The notes beneath the pieces are model-generated. The model was given only the letters and a program-made list of their open reading frames with translations. It was not told where the DNA came from and searched no databases. The position numbers and the translations under genes are program-made. 64,000 bases of DNA, taken from positions 184,640,796 through 184,704,795 of the forward strand of contig CP136068.1 of assembly GCA_032622095.1 (NCBI GenBank), in the 5' to 3' direction. Below are positions 22,540-34,094 of this stretch, one piece after another. Source of the stretch: Siphonodentalium dalli (lineage: Eukaryota > Mollusca > Scaphopoda > Gadilida > Siphonodentaliidae). Numbering within the stretch: the stretch's first letter is position 1; every line of letters starts with the position of its first letter.

Positions 22540-23060
22540 AGCGGCTCCGTGTCAAAAAAAGGGTGAATCGTGCATTTTAAGGTAAAACCAACAAACTTTG
22601 TATACAACATCCTGAGGTGATATCTTGTGGATTTGGATATCATGCCAAGCTAGGGAAAGCCCATGGTAACCACCGAAAAACATAGCCGCCAAAAATGCCA
22701 AATTGGCTTTTTGCGGAAGTGCGATTTTGGTGCCCCTCTCCCTGCACTGCACCCCTGACTCAAATAGCGCCACTTTTGCCATCTTGGAAGCACACGATTA
22801 GATTCCTCGTTTCAGAGAGAAGAATGTGTATCAACTTTGTGAAAATCGGCGTTAAACAGGTGAGTTAATTATTGTGCACCTCTCCACTTCCATGCATCCC
22901 TGACTCAAATAGCGCCACTATTGACGTCTGTAAACCACACCATTAGATTCCTCATGGAGATGATTATGTATAAGTTTGGTGGAAATCGGCGACAATTTTT
23001 TTTCTGCCCTTCTCCCCTTTTGTGCCCCTGACAACAACATCGTCACTTTAGAAAATTCTA
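22540..23060. repeat. Dispersed repeat and ~150-bp imperfect tandem units
   Basis: 22563-22600 (AATCGTGCATTTTAAGGTAA) matches the end of a family seen at 28195, 31760-32030 and 34100-34430. From about 22735 three imperfect units follow, each with CCCTGACTCAAATAGCGCCAC or a degraded form and then ATTAGATTCCTC, at about 22742, 22887 and 23025. No coding potential is credible. Confidence 0.6.
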
Positions 23061-23418
23061 ACACGCACTATCTTATCTTATCCATTATCTTTCTTGTAAA
23101 AAAAAAGTACCAAAAATAGACCTCTCTATTGTTATCGAGATGGTCCCTGTAAATTGTTATGGAACAGACATTGGCAAATATATATATATATATCGGAAGT
23201 GATCAACGTAGAAATCTTCCTTCCGGGTTCGGCGTATTCTGTTTGCTGAGAACAGTTTTTGGAATGGGAAGATCGAATATTGATTCTTTCCACATTCATC
23301 CAAATGTTCACTCAGTGAAATTTTGCGATATTCTGGATGATTTATCTCGAACACCAACTGTATATACACGCAAAAGAAATGTTCCCGACTAACATCAGTG
23401 ACCATATTATCCACACCT

Positions 23419-23730
23419 GGGCACTCGGATATACGCGGAATTCTGTTCTTTATTTGCCTGTTGGATTGTGGGACTTTTATGAATTTTGCTTAATCCGTAA
23501 GAGCTGCATTTCATCTCAAATTTTGTGAGATATTCGGCTTCTTTATCAGTTAGTCATTTAGAAAACTTTGTGACAAACTTCTCCTCATTTGTAGGAAGTG
23601 TCTTGTAAAAACGATCGTCCATGAGTGTATCTTCCGATTTGTTGGCATAGTCGGTCGCTTCCATAATCACCAGTGCACCTCCTTTGTCTGCTCTTTTACA
23701 AACAATAGTGTTGTCAGAACAAAGGCGATT
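23419..23730 (-). mobile_element. Penelope-like retroelement RT relic
   Basis: The minus strand encodes NTIVCKRADKGGALVIMEAT at about 23718-23659. It continues DYANKSEDTLMDDRFYKTLP to a TGA at 23554-23556. Reading on in the same frame gives LTDKEAEYLTKFEMKCSSYG and then YGLSKIHKSPTIQQANKEQN (from 23499). The KxADKGxAxVI, DxRFYK and YGLxKIHKSP motifs in this order are characteristic of the N-terminal part of Penelope-like reverse transcriptases. The catalytic YADD region and the GIY-YIG endonuclease are not found. One in-frame stop and truncation at both ends mark it as dead. Upstream on the minus strand it adjoins the ~175-bp repeat at 23735. Confidence 0.78.
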
Positions 23731-23734
23731 TTTT

Positions 23735-24300
23735 GAACAGCTGGATGGGCGTGTGTGACCGAGTTTGTGATTTCTAGATGGACTGGTGGCAGCACAAGAA
23801 TACACAAGGATAGCCCCGTGGCTGCTGTGATTATGCATACATATTGGAATTTGGCAACGAGAAATTGTTAATTTCCTCCACGCACGACTTACACCCAATT
23901 TTTGAACAGCTGGACAGGTTAATTGTGACCTAGTTTTTTATTTTGAGATGAACTAGTAGCAGCATAAAACGAATCCAGAACAATAGCCTCGTGGCTGCTA
24001 TGGTTATGCCTACGCAGGCGATTTAGCAACGAAAACTGACCTTTTGTCATTATGTTGACCCCATGCACGACTTACGCCCAATTTTGAACAGCTGGACGAG
24101 CGTATGTGACCTGGTTTGTGATTTCTAGATGGACTAGTCGCGGCACAAGAAAAATCCAGAAAGGATGCCGATAGTTGCGTGGTTTAGAATAATTCAAGTG
24201 TCCGATGGGTGGTCGAGTTGGATTGTCTTCATCTAGAAATGATACACTGATATGACCGTCGCAAATCATATTAAATAAAAGGTCGACCGACCACAATGTC
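23735..24300. repeat. ~175-bp tandem repeat, three units
   Basis: Units beginning near TTTTGAACAGCTGGA lie at about 23733, 23904 and 24083 and share GTGACC, TTCTAGATGGACTAGT and GCTACGCAGGCGATTTAGCAAC-like segments. The family is related to the inverted array at 25960-26655, which shares the CGATTTAGCAAC and CATGCACGACTTCAGCCC segments. Confidence 0.65.
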
Positions 24301-25960
24301 CATGGAGACGGTGGCTAACTGAAGGATTGGATATGTCCGGAATAAATGTCATCATCCGGAAACCTCAAATGTTGAAAATCAAGAAAATTCGTCAAACTAG
24401 GGGCCATAATTGTGGTAGAAAAGATCGGATAAGTCTGGTTTTCGAACTCGTCCAAGATATTTTTTAAAAACAGCTCTTACGCAAAACATTGTTAAAATCA
24501 ATTAATATTTGTTCAAGTTATTGCGCTAACGAGCTAGAAAAGTCGGCAAAAATGACAAGAACTCGACAAAAATGGTTCCAACCAAACTCAGAATTGCAGG
24601 TTCCAACGATGTTTAATATCTGTGTCAAATTAAAAAAAATGACTGGAAAAGGACGGAATATGTACACAGGCTCGGGTAAAGTTGGGTCCCAGGATGTATG
24701 ATGTTATGTCAAAAATGTTTTCTATTAAATATGTATGGCAGTGTGCGTTTTAGTCATGGTTTGGATGATGAACCCATTTCTTTGTGATAGATGCCAATAT
24801 TAATCAATTAATTTGCAATTGAGTTAAAGGAAGGTAAAAGCTATTCTGCATCATAAGTTTCAAGATCTATCCAAGTAGACCCACGGAGCGTCGATAAACC
24901 TAGCGGTATTTTCAATTAGGAGATTCATTTCAACAGAACATTGTGTGTCAGTATCTATAGAGTGATTTTTAATCACCTCTCCAATTTTGTTCGCTGGCGA
25001 TCACAATATGCCACCAGTCTCATAAGATTAATATATGGATTTCCAGAAATACGGGTGCGCCTTGGGTGGTAAAAGCCTTTTGTATTTATCACATTGAGTG
25101 CTTCTTTCAACGGTTTACATTTCAACATCAGGCTCCCTTCCTGCTGAAACGTTGACGAGCGACACATGCCAATCGATATAGGTATCGCTGGGCATGTATT
25201 GACAAGGCTGAAATATATAGCTCCAGTCTTATAATTGATGCTACGTACACAGAATGACAATGCTTTCATGAAATTCCCATCCGATTGAGTATTACAATAC
25301 AAATTGCCATTGTCTTGGAGAATGACTATATACATATATTGCATATTTTGGTTATAAATGTTGGAATCGTTGTCCGACTTAAGTTGGCTGAATATTAGGC
25401 ACAAATAAATTGCTAGTTTTACGGGTGACATCCTGTCTGAGTGTAAACAAGAAGTCAAGACTGTCACCGTATAATCAACTTGTTTTATAGTATTAGTGTA
25501 TACTAAAAATACCGTATACACGAAGATGTTGTCCGTGTGGGATGAGGTGTGTTGACAATTAATTTGGAAATGCCGCGCCACCTCATACATGTACTATAGA
25601 CTATAGTCCCGGCTTTGGCCAATGGGTCGATAGTCGGTGTGACTATACAGAGCGTTTGGGATTTCAAGTGGGTTTCGCTGATCTCCTCGTGGTATACCTG
25701 CCAGTATCTTGGGTTCTGGGACTTCTCTTCCCGATATCGTGACGTCGTATCGTTTATACCACTATATAGACATGGCATAAAATCGCCACCATCTGCTCCT
25801 CTGGTATTTAAATCGACAATATGGATAGAGAAACCCCAGATCCATCAGGACCTAATACTCATACGTATTTTCAACAACAGACTGGGAGATGTTACAAAAA
25901 ACAAAGAAATGTTTTTGAAAACCGTTTCGCAGCCCATAAACATGATTACGTAGCTAGAAG
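24301..25960. other. No confirmed gene; contains one unexplained ORF
   Basis: The only notable item is the 205-codon minus-strand frame at 24973-25590, listed separately. No array or transposon terminus was recognised in this stretch. Confidence 0.4.
24973..25590 (-). CDS. Unrecognised 205-aa ORF, doubtful
   Basis: This is the longest open frame in the window that does not lie in a tandem repeat or hairpin. It starts MYEVARHFQINCQHTSSHTD and ends YINLMRLVAYCDRQRTKLER. I see no domain, signal peptide or membrane segment that I can name. Cysteines are frequent (about 12) but with no obvious spacing pattern. A second frame on the same strand (25503-25778, KAGTIVYSTCMRWRGI near its middle) overlaps its start in another register. 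That would fit a frameshifted relic or chance. In AT-rich DNA of this length an ORF of 205 codons is unusual but not decisive. It could be an exon, a decayed retroelement or noise. Confidence 0.2.
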   Translation of the reverse strand: MYEVARHFQINCQHTSSHTDNIFVYTVFLVYTNTIKQVDYTVTVLTSCLHSDRMSPVKLAIYLCLIFSQLKSDNDSNIYNQNMQYMYIVILQDNGNLYCNTQSDGNFMKALSFCVRSINYKTGAIYFSLVNTCPAIPISIGMCRSSTFQQEGSLMLKCKPLKEALNVINTKGFYHPRRTRISGNPYINLMRLVAYCDRQRTKLER

Positions 25961-26655
25961 CATGGCGGCCTCCCGGGAATCCTTGCACTTTCATGCGGTG
26001 CCACTCGGTGGGCGTTCATGGGACAGGGACGCAACCATATAACCCCTTCCAAATGTTCGATAATTGGGCTGAAGTCGTGCACGGAGCTCAACATTGCAAT
26101 TTTTGTTGCTAAATCGGCTGCGTGGCCAGAACCATTGCAGTCACAAGGGTATCCTTACGTGTATATATGGTCGTGCCCATGTCATATATAAGATGCCCGC
26201 TCGGTGGCACCGCACGGAAATGCCAGGATTCCAGGGTGGCCGCCTTGGTTCTGGCTACGCAGCCGATTTAGTAACAAAACGTGCTATTTGGTCTACATGC
26301 ACGAATTCAGACCAATTTTCGAATATTTTGAAGGGGCTATATAGTCACGTCCATGTCATATAGATGCCCGCTGGGTGGCACCGCACGAAAATGCAAGAAT
26401 TCCAGGGTGGCCGCCATGGATCTGGCTACGCAGCCGATTTAGTATCAAAAGGGGCTATTTTGACACTCCATGCACGACTTCAGCCCTATTTTCGAAAATA
26501 TGGAACGGGTTATATTGTTGCCTCCCTGTCCTATATAGATGCCCGCTGTGTGGCACCACACGAGAATTCAAGGATTCCCTTGTGACTGCCATGGTGCTGG
26601 CCACGCAGCCGATTTAGCAACAAAAAGTGCAATGTTGAGGTCCATGCACGATACA
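25960..26655. repeat. Inverted array of ~180-bp units
   Basis: 25962-26126 is the reverse complement of parts of the three direct units at about 26190-26648, so the repeat family meets head-to-head near 26160. Shared pieces include ATGCCCGCTGGGTGGCACCG, CCAGGGTGGCCGCC, GGCTACGCAGCCGATTTAGT and CATGCACGACTTCAGCCC. Frames translated in the track (RWHRTEMPGFQGGR and similar) are the repeat read in each unit. Confidence 0.75.
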
Positions 26656-26746
26656 TATATCATATTTTTATCAAGGTAAAATGATCACGAAACCGTTGGG
26701 GTTAAACAAAATTAATAATGATTTCCATATTACTACGGGACATTTA

Positions 26747-27650
26747 CTAGGGTTGGGGCAACTGTTCAAAAACTGGTTCCTTGTATACTTATTTTAGTAG
26801 AAGCATGGCTTGCATATTTTCAACATCGGAAGGGTTGTGATAAAAAAAATTGCACTCTATTCCAATGTTTTAATGTCACGTGATCTCCAAATCCAAGATG
26901 GCTGCCATCTTAAGCAAAAATCAGGATATCTTCGAGGATTTTTGTGCATGTTTTTGACCAAATCTACCCCAAATAGCCGCCATATATCCCCAAATCATCC
27001 GGTTCACTTGCCTTCATTGTTTCCTGTTCAGTCGAAACAGCAGATGTGCTCAGGAAGGTTGGAGTTAACATTGTGGGTTGTTTAACTCAGATAAAATATA
27101 GATTTATAACATTGTACGCAAGACCCGATATAGTTGAAAACGGTCATTGTTCATTTTGCCGTTAGAGCTGTATGGCTAGTTAACCTTCATCAATTTTGTT
27201 CTGTCTCTAACTCTATGGTTAATTGACATTCATCAAACACCTTAAAGACAATACATGGAATAAAATACATTTCACTATGATGTTGGTGTGATTTAATGTG
27301 GTTTAATGTCAAGTGACCTCTATGGTTGTCAGATAAAATATAGATTTATAACATTGTACACAAGACCCGATGTAGTTGAAAACGGTCATTGTTCATTTTG
27401 CCGCTAGAGCTGTATGGCTCGTTAACCTTAATAAATTTTGTTCTATCTCTAACTCTATGGTTAATTAACATTCACCAAACACCTTAAAGACAATACAAGG
27501 AATGAAATAGATTTCACTAGTGTGGGGGCAACTGTTCAAAAACTGGTTCCTTGTATACTTTTCGTAGTAGCAGCATGGCATGTACATTTTCAACATCAGG
27601 ATGGGTTGTGCTAAATAATTGGACTCTATTCCAATTTTCAATGTCAATCG
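26747..27650. repeat. Nested direct duplications
   Basis: About 140 bp at 26747-26890 (GGGGCAACTGTTCAAAAACTG...) recurs at 27520-27650. Between them ~190 bp at 27082-27280 (CAGATAAAATATAGATTTAT...) recurs at 27330-27520 with a ~248-bp offset. Identity is high in both pairs. No gene is seen. Confidence 0.8.
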
Positions 27651-28185
27651 ACTAATCTAATGTACAGCATAAGAAACTCATCTGCCATCCAAGTATTAAG
27701 AATAAAGTTATTCACCACCCGCCAACCCACCAACAAATACATAATTTCAGATCGCAGATTTTTATTCGCAATTCGACTTCCAGTTCTATGAAATGATTGT
27801 TTAAGAATGAAGGATCGTCTAATCAAATACAAAAAATTAGAAACTTATCTACGTCGGAGTTTAAAGACTAATGTTATTCGCCACCCCAAGTTTGAAGAAT
27901 AAAGTTATTCGCCACCCCCACCCAATTCAGATCGAAGATTTTTGTTCGCAATTCCAGTTCTAAAAATGATTGTTTTTGATTGAAGGATTATCTAATATTA
28001 TGCACAAAATAACAAACTCATATGACATCCAAGTATTGAGAATAAAGTTATTCGATACCCCACCCCCCCCCCCCCCCCAGCCCACACCCAACATCTTATA
28101 GAATTTCTTATCGCAGATTTTTTTTCGTAATTCCACTTCCAGTTCTATAAAATGATTGTTTATGATTGAAGGCGTCTAATCTAAT
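27651..28185. repeat. Imperfect tandem repeat with poly-C insert
   Basis: Three to four units share GAATAAAGTTATTCNCCACC, CAGATCGCAGATTTTT and TTCCAGTTCTATAAAATGATTGTTT. A run of about 16 C (near 28062-28078) sits in the third unit, where the other units read CCACCCCCACCC, so the tract looks like a slippage product of a C-rich patch. Confidence 0.75.
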
Positions 28186-28189
28186 GCAC

Positions 28190-29385
28190 AAATAGTGGGG
28201 CGGATAGATGACAAAATCGTGCATTTTATCGTATTTGGTGGTTTGATTGTTTTATTCAATTGTCATTTATACTCCAAGGAATGTACTATTTTAACCTACA
28301 TGCATGGACTGTAGTTATATTTGTTGTTGGTCTTCTCTTTGGCTGTTTTCATTTCATAGTCAGTGATGGTGATGGTGATGGTGATATGTGAAACTCAATG
28401 TTGCTCATCTCTCACGATCCAGAACAAATCATTTAGTGAAAATGTATTGCTGTCCCGATTTAAGCAAAACATGCGTCTATGTCTTAGTGCACTTTATTGT
28501 ATCAAATAATTAATATCATGTCATGCCATGTCCCATCCAATTATTTCAATCCGTGTGTGTAGGTTTATACACTGAAAATGTATTTTGAAGATTTAAAATC
28601 AGATGGTGGTCATGTCATTCCCATGTATGGATTTTGTCTTGGAGAGATCAACAGGAAGTTATCGACAAATATAACTGCACTGTGGTTCCCCGTCTGCATT
28701 TAAATCGTCAACACACCTCTGTAACTGGCTGAACCGGTTTTCATTGTTTTCAAAAATAAAAACACGTTCGATACTAAGTCCCCGGAAGACTGCTAATTTC
28801 TGAAGTTGTCATATATTACAATCCTACCCCAACAGCGTGAATAACCGTGACATTTGTGTCCCCAAGAACAAAAACACATTGGAGGGGGGGCAGTCTTCGA
28901 TTTTTTATTGGTTATGGCACAGTATGGTGTGGACGGCTGTTTCCTAAGTGTTGCAAGTGACACGTTAACGGCTACTCTTTTGGCGGCGATCAGTAGACAC
29001 AAAACAATAAACAAATGTGTTCGTTACAACTTGTTCTATCTAGTTACTTAACCCACAACAGCGGTTCTGGGGTTAGGACGAAAAGTTGCGAACGGACGGA
29101 CGGATAGATAGACATATCTCATAATATGTCTCTATAAACATACATGTAAACACACCAACTTTTGTCTTTTCAGGTAAATCATCTTGCGGAATACCACCAA
29201 CAAAGTGGTGAAACTCGCGTCGAGAGACATGTCATTTGCCAGATTTGTTTAAACGCACAATAAGAATGGATTAGTAGTAGGAGTAGAGGCAATTTGAGCC
29301 TCACTGCCACATATTCACGATCAGATATTGACTGGCTAACGTCGCTTTTTACCGATCCAGCAGGAAGAGAACTTTTAATGTTTAA
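28190..29385. other. Repeat end, microsatellite, otherwise unassigned
   Basis: 28195-28250 (GGGGCGGATAGATGACA onward) is the reverse complement of the end of the 34100-34430 repeat. A GATGGT microsatellite lies at about 28363-28384. Overlapping opposite frames of 65-73 codons near 28793-29051 are not credible genes. GGACGGACGGATAGATAG at about 29092 is another short simple repeat. Confidence 0.5.
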
Positions 29386-29391
29386 TTGAAA

Positions 29392-30235
29392 AGCTTTGAA
29401 TGAATAACTCGACACGACAAACACAAAGGGCGCTTACTACCTCCAAGACACACCTGTTGTGTTGTGATGTTGTAGATCGCTCATATGATGTTGGTGGCCT
29501 TTTGTTGTCGCTCGATTATCGTGAAAGGTCAGATTTGGAGAGTGGTCCAAAATTAGCCTTTAGTTTATCAAACAACGTTCTATTGAAATTAAATTTCTAT
29601 GGGAAATACCATAATGCCTATCGAAGCTCTCCAGGTCTACCTTGATAATGACTTTGCTTAGAATAAACTAGAACAATAAACCGTTAAATTTTCTAGAAGG
29701 ATGTAGCCTTTATGTCTTTTGCAAAGAAACTGGCTGATATTGACCACTTTTACACACTAATTGGTTCATTATTCTAACATCCGATCCAAGACTAACAACT
29801 CGCAAACTCTAAAATATTAAAAAAAAACGTTGAATGAGTTACTAAACACGACAAGCACAAAGGGCGTTTACTGTCCAGGACATACCTGTTGTTTTGTGAT
29901 GTTGTATATGTCTCTTATGAGACTGGTGCCCTTTATGTCGCTGGATTATCGTGAGAGATCAGAATTGGAGAGGGGTCCATAATTAGCCGTTGGTTTATCA
30001 AACAACGTTATATTGACATTAACGTTCTATATGAAATGCCATAGTACTCATAGAAGCTCTCCAAATCTACTTGGAAAATTGCTTTGTCTGGAATAGACTA
30101 GAAGATTAAACGGTGAAATTTGCGCACAATGGCATTCAAATTTCGAGAAGGATGTAGGCTTACGTCTTTTGCAAAGAAACTGGCTAATATTGACCACTTT
30201 TACAAACTAATTGGTTGATCGTTCTAACGTCCGAA
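29392..30235. repeat. ~375-bp tandem duplication, period ~435
   Basis: 29392-29780 and 29830-30230 are direct copies. Both contain GACACGACAARCACAAAGGGCG, CGATTATCGTGARAGRTCAG, TTTATCAAACAACGTT, GAAGGATGTAG and TGCAAAGAAACTGGCT. They differ by substitutions and small indels. The minus and plus frames crossing copy 1 are not preserved in copy 2, arguing against coding function. Confidence 0.8.
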
Positions 30236-30239
30236 CCAG

Positions 30240-30592
30240 TTATTCATGAACTCTAACACATTTGACGAATATGGCATTGCATGAGCATCCATGTATGCAT
30301 TTCCAATGGCCTAGCGTCCAATTAGAACATTAACATAACACGGATTTAGTGGTAAGCTAATATATATGTCGGAAGTGATTTCAATGTTCATTAAATATTA
30401 TGATTATGTATATATATCCACAGGTTTATAATTATGATGACTAGTACACTTGCTTGAATACATAATGCTATCATGAGAATGAGTATCGATGAGCATGCCA
30501 AGCACAATTAGTTGTCATCGATAGCAACATCCAGTAAATTCGCCTCTTATCGTATTATCAATACCTCATGTGAACGAGAAAGTTACCTATGA
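30240..30592. other. No feature recognised
   Basis: AT-rich sequence between the 375-bp duplication and the LINE relic; no ORF, TIR or array was seen. Confidence 0.4.
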
Positions 30593-30916
30593 ATAACAAA
30601 CCACCGGGTCGTGCAAAGCATCCTTCTTTTCCGAACGAGGAACCATAGACTCTCAATAGAATATGGCACGTGGACCAATGCCCCATATTCGGATAGATTA
30701 TGTGCCCTCTGCAACTCAGAAATATGCGACGAGTATCATGTAATCCTTAAATGTATTGATCCCCAAGACATACGCGTACAATACCTGGGGCCATACTATT
30801 ATCGGAAACCAAACGCTAACAAGTTAGCAGCACTATTCAATAACCACAACAGAAGAATTACCAAGAATCTCTCAGTTTTTATAAAAAAGGTCATTGATAT
30901 ATTTCGGAACTCTTGA
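30593..30916 (+). mobile_element. 3' end of a LINE ORF2 (RT C-terminus)
   Basis: The frame from 30593 reads FRTRNHRLSIEYGTWTNAPY and then DRLCALCNSEICDEYHVILK-C. Next come QYLGPYYYRKPNANKLAALF and FIKKVIDIFRNS before the stop at 30914-30916. The pattern RTRNHRLxIExG...R.C.LC...I.DE.H..L.C, with a CX2CX8HX4C zinc knuckle, is the conserved C-terminal end of ORF2 in many animal non-LTR retrotransposons. A stop codon lies just upstream (30590-30592) and no RT core precedes it. It is therefore a 5'-truncated copy, the usual fate of LINE insertions. The following ~400 bp to about 31370, pyrimidine-rich with TCTCTCTCT near 31271, is probably its 3' UTR. The clade is not resolved. Confidence 0.8.
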
Positions 30917-31739
30917 GGCTACATTTTCGGACAAACAAGTAACCCCCCTTCAAAATATACCGTTATAATATACTTGTTTCTTACACATGTACCAACATTT
31001 TATGAAGAATGACCCCAACACCAATACAATAGTTTATGGCTGCAGATGCGCTTATTTGATAAGCACAACAAGTAATACAATCTGATTACTCTTGAGGCTT
31101 AATCACTTAAACCATTCAAAATCCATACCCATTGACCGAACACGCAACCATTACGCCGAAATTAATAACAATAACCCTATATATCTATCAGTCAAAATAT
31201 AAATATAAAAGAAGCATCTTTCCCTTCCCGCGCTCTCTCTCCATTCTCCATCTATATACCTTGTCTTTCACTCTATATTATCTCTCTCTCTCTACGTCTG
31301 TCTTATATATAATGTTTGTGTTCTATTGAAATAGTGTTCAACTATCCTTTCCCAGTGTTCAGTCAGTCGAATTTTTCAAAGCAATCAAACAGAAACAAAA
31401 GGCCCATTGCCTATTTAAAAAAAAATTAATGTCGTTATCGCGATATATAACTTGAACAAACGTCGACCGATTTGATGCATAGTTGATAAACGGATTTTTC
31501 ATAGCAACATCTCGGTCGTTCTCGCAAAACGGATGTTTTACCTGAGATATGGATTTTAAATTGTGTACATGAGTAATCCCAGGGCGACAACTTTAAAGCA
31601 CTTCAACTAAACTGATCCCTGTTCTACGACAATATCTGGAAATAAATAAAAACATTGATGCTCAACTGTTGTTAAATATATATTATTATTATTATTGGCG
31701 TACATGCGTCCTATTACCATACTGTTGGGGATAGCATTT

Positions 31740-32045
31740 TGAATCTACCCATATATAAAATTTATATGTTCTTACAAGTATATGACCCAATCAAAATAGA
31801 TGCACAGCGAACATTTTTTATGAGGTTTCTGGTCATTAGCAATACATAATGGATATAGTATGACAAACAACATGTGATTCACCAAAACGGTTGCCATACC
31901 AACGGTGTACGTTATTCGGATCATATCCAAAATGATATATAATGGTGTGATATACATGTGTGCCAACTGCGATGCTTTTATCATAACATTAACGATTGTG
32001 TCCTCTTTCCACCCAACTAATGGTGTGGCCATTGTCTATCGGGAA
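31740..32045 (-). repeat. Dispersed repeat with GGTTGCCATACCAACGG core, copy 1
   Basis: It parallels 34100-34430. Both contain ATTTTGAATCTACCC or GATTCTACCC, an AAACGGTTGCCATNNCAAC core, CATGATAT/GATATATAATG-type text, then TTTTA(T/C)CATAA and ACGATTGTGTC(C/A)TC before a CCACCC/CCGCCCC end. Divergence is substantial. Confidence 0.6.
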
Positions 32046-32589
32046 GAGCAATTTCTCTAAATTTAATTGGCCTGTTCACATATTTCGTAAAATCTCTCAC
32101 ACAAGTAACAATCAGCCTATGGATAAGATATGTATCTCAAAATAAAGGCTATGATCTCCAGAATGTAACAAAGATCAATATGATGCAATAAATTGAGAAA
32201 GGTTCCTCATAAAGACAAATAATAGCACATGAAGTGATAAAACACTTGACCTTTCATAGTCACCTTGACTCTTGAGATCAGTGCTGGAGGTTCGTCTTGG
32301 CGAATGTATGCATGCAAGTATTATTAAGTCCACCGTTGTCACTAAAATAATTCACATATGATCATTTTCCAGAATTCTCAGAAACCACATACTGTTGCTA
32401 TGGTAACGCCATTTTTGAGGCTACTTATCGATAAGAAGCTTATCAACAATGGTTTCCAATGTCTCCAGTATATGGGATTTACGATTAACTACATTGCACA
32501 AAATCCCCAATTTTGTTTACGAAACCCATATTTTTATACAAATGACAGGCTACTATGAATAAAGTTGGAGTGTGACATGGACCGATCTT

Positions 32590-32926
32590 CCTGGAGCATC
32601 CGGAGCCTCGGTGGCTCAATCGGTTAGGGGTACAACTCCAAGCCGTTTCGCCATCCAGCGCTGGCGATAAGGGTTCAAATCCTCATGTTTCCGGCGTGGA
32701 CTTTGTAGCTCGAAATCGTTATCTGGTGGAGTTACCAGTTACTCGCCGATGGCCGGTGGTTTGCCGCACATGGTTGACGAGTTTATCAGCCATTGAAATC
32801 ACTGTTAGATTAGTCGCAAGTGTGCGGATTTCCTCCACCACTAAAACTGGCAATGTCGTGATATGGCCTTAATTGCTAAAGCGACAATAAACCCCAATCA
32901 ATCAATCAATCAAACCTGGAGCATCC
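32590..32926 (+). mobile_element. tRNA-derived SINE with 12-bp TSD
   Basis: The element occupies 32602-32914 (313 bp). It starts GGAGCCTCGGTGGCTCAATC with a pol III A box at 32612-32626 (TGGCTCAATCGGTTAGG region) and a B box GGTTCAAATCC at 32672-32682. A tRNA-unrelated body follows, and it ends in an AATCAATCAATCAATCAAA tail. An exact 12-bp TSD CCTGGAGCATCC lies at 32590-32601 and 32915-32926. The complete head, tail and perfect TSD indicate a fairly young insertion made by LINE machinery. It is expected to be transcribed by RNA polymerase III from its internal promoter. The tRNA-like head is not a functional tRNA. Confidence 0.92.
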
Positions 32927-33042
32927 ATAGGTTGCCAAGAACTATTGCGATGTGGTTGCAAGAATGGATGCAAAAACAATTGCAAATTCTCGAGGGCATC
33001 ATTACGCTGTACTGCTCTATGCAGTTGCAATTGAAAATACAG

Positions 33043-33192
33043 TAATGCCCTAAGTAATCGACCCCTTAACCACATCAGAATTATGGGTAATTTTCAGGAT
33101 TTAGTCGGAAATAAATATCCATATTTCCGACTAAATCCTGGAAGTTACCCATAATTCTGCTGTGGTTAGGATGTCGATTACTTAAGGCATTA
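33043..33192. mobile_element. Palindromic MITE, ~146 bp
   Basis: Two arms of about 70 bp meet at the centre near 33117. The left arm includes CCACATCAGAATTATGGGTA and GGATTTAGTCGGAAATA, and the right arm is its near-complete inverse. A TA dinucleotide flanks the element on each side (33043-33044, 33191-33192), with ends ATGCC...GGCAT. It would fold into one long hairpin. The mismatches are few, so it is relatively young. It lies 117 bp downstream of the SINE. Confidence 0.85.
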
Positions 33193-33199
33193 CTTTAAG

Positions 33200-34090
33200 T
33201 GTTGCCAAAAGTGACATGTATGCAAGTTTTTCCAACTCTTTAGGGTGCGTTCACACAACTAGCAGAATTGACTGGCGATTTGTCATGAATTATTCATACT
33301 TGACTATCCATTGCACATTCTTGAATGCCACTTATCGCAGAATGAGTGTCTTCGATTGTTTTATCCTATATTGGAGCGGCGAAACGCCACGAGTTATTGC
33401 ATGATTGATTCTCATAATATATTAGAATCAAATTTTTAAGCACACTTCAGTTGTAGAACAACTATATAGGCAATTACATATATCTCACGATATTGCTATT
33501 GCAAATGTAAACAATTCATATCATACCTTGTCGCACATAATTCGCACCTACGCTCGTAATAAAAACATTTGCTTACCTCTATTTTGAAGAATTATAGTTA
33601 ATATCATAAATATGTAAACTATGTTCCGCATATAATACCACAATGATTAGCAGCTTGTCAAATTGTGAGTAAGTGTTATTATAGCTGCACAAAGGTAATC
33701 GGGTAGCTCCATAGCAACGGTTGCCAAGCAGTTTTGTACCAGACCAATATTGTCCACACACACTCGCTAAAATGATATGATATAAAGTTAACGCGGAAGA
33801 TTGTCATAATCAACTTTCAGATAGTTTTATATCATAGAAATGCTTCTCGTGTCATTGTAACCATCAATTATAGTAATCAAAACAAACAACCCATTGTTTT
33901 TTTTTTGCATTATATTTACGCTATTCCATCATCTTCAGGCCTATAATTTTTGTTTGGCAATCCTTAGAATTGTTATATATATACAGAGTGATTTATCAGT
34001 TTATATTTTCTTGTCAAAGTACATTTTATAATAAAAGATGTACACACATCTCAATAAAATGTCGATACACGCAGCCAATAATAGGGACTT
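33200..34090. other. No gene recognised
   Basis: AT-rich sequence. AGGGTGCGTTCACAC at 33241-33255 is shared with the 79-bp minisatellite at 38.6 kb and may be a transposon terminus, but no inverted partner was found. The frame at 33216-33404 shows no domain. Confidence 0.4.
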
Positions 34091-34094
34091 TCAA

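Noticed and set aside
26364-26617. Overlapping plus-strand ORFs containing MPAGWHRTKMQEF-like text
   Set aside because: The same text is read from each ~180-bp repeat unit in shifting frames, so it is repeat translation.
32602-32690. Functional tRNA gene
   Set aside because: A and B boxes are present, but the sequence does not fold as a complete tRNA and continues into a SINE body with an ATCA tail and a TSD.
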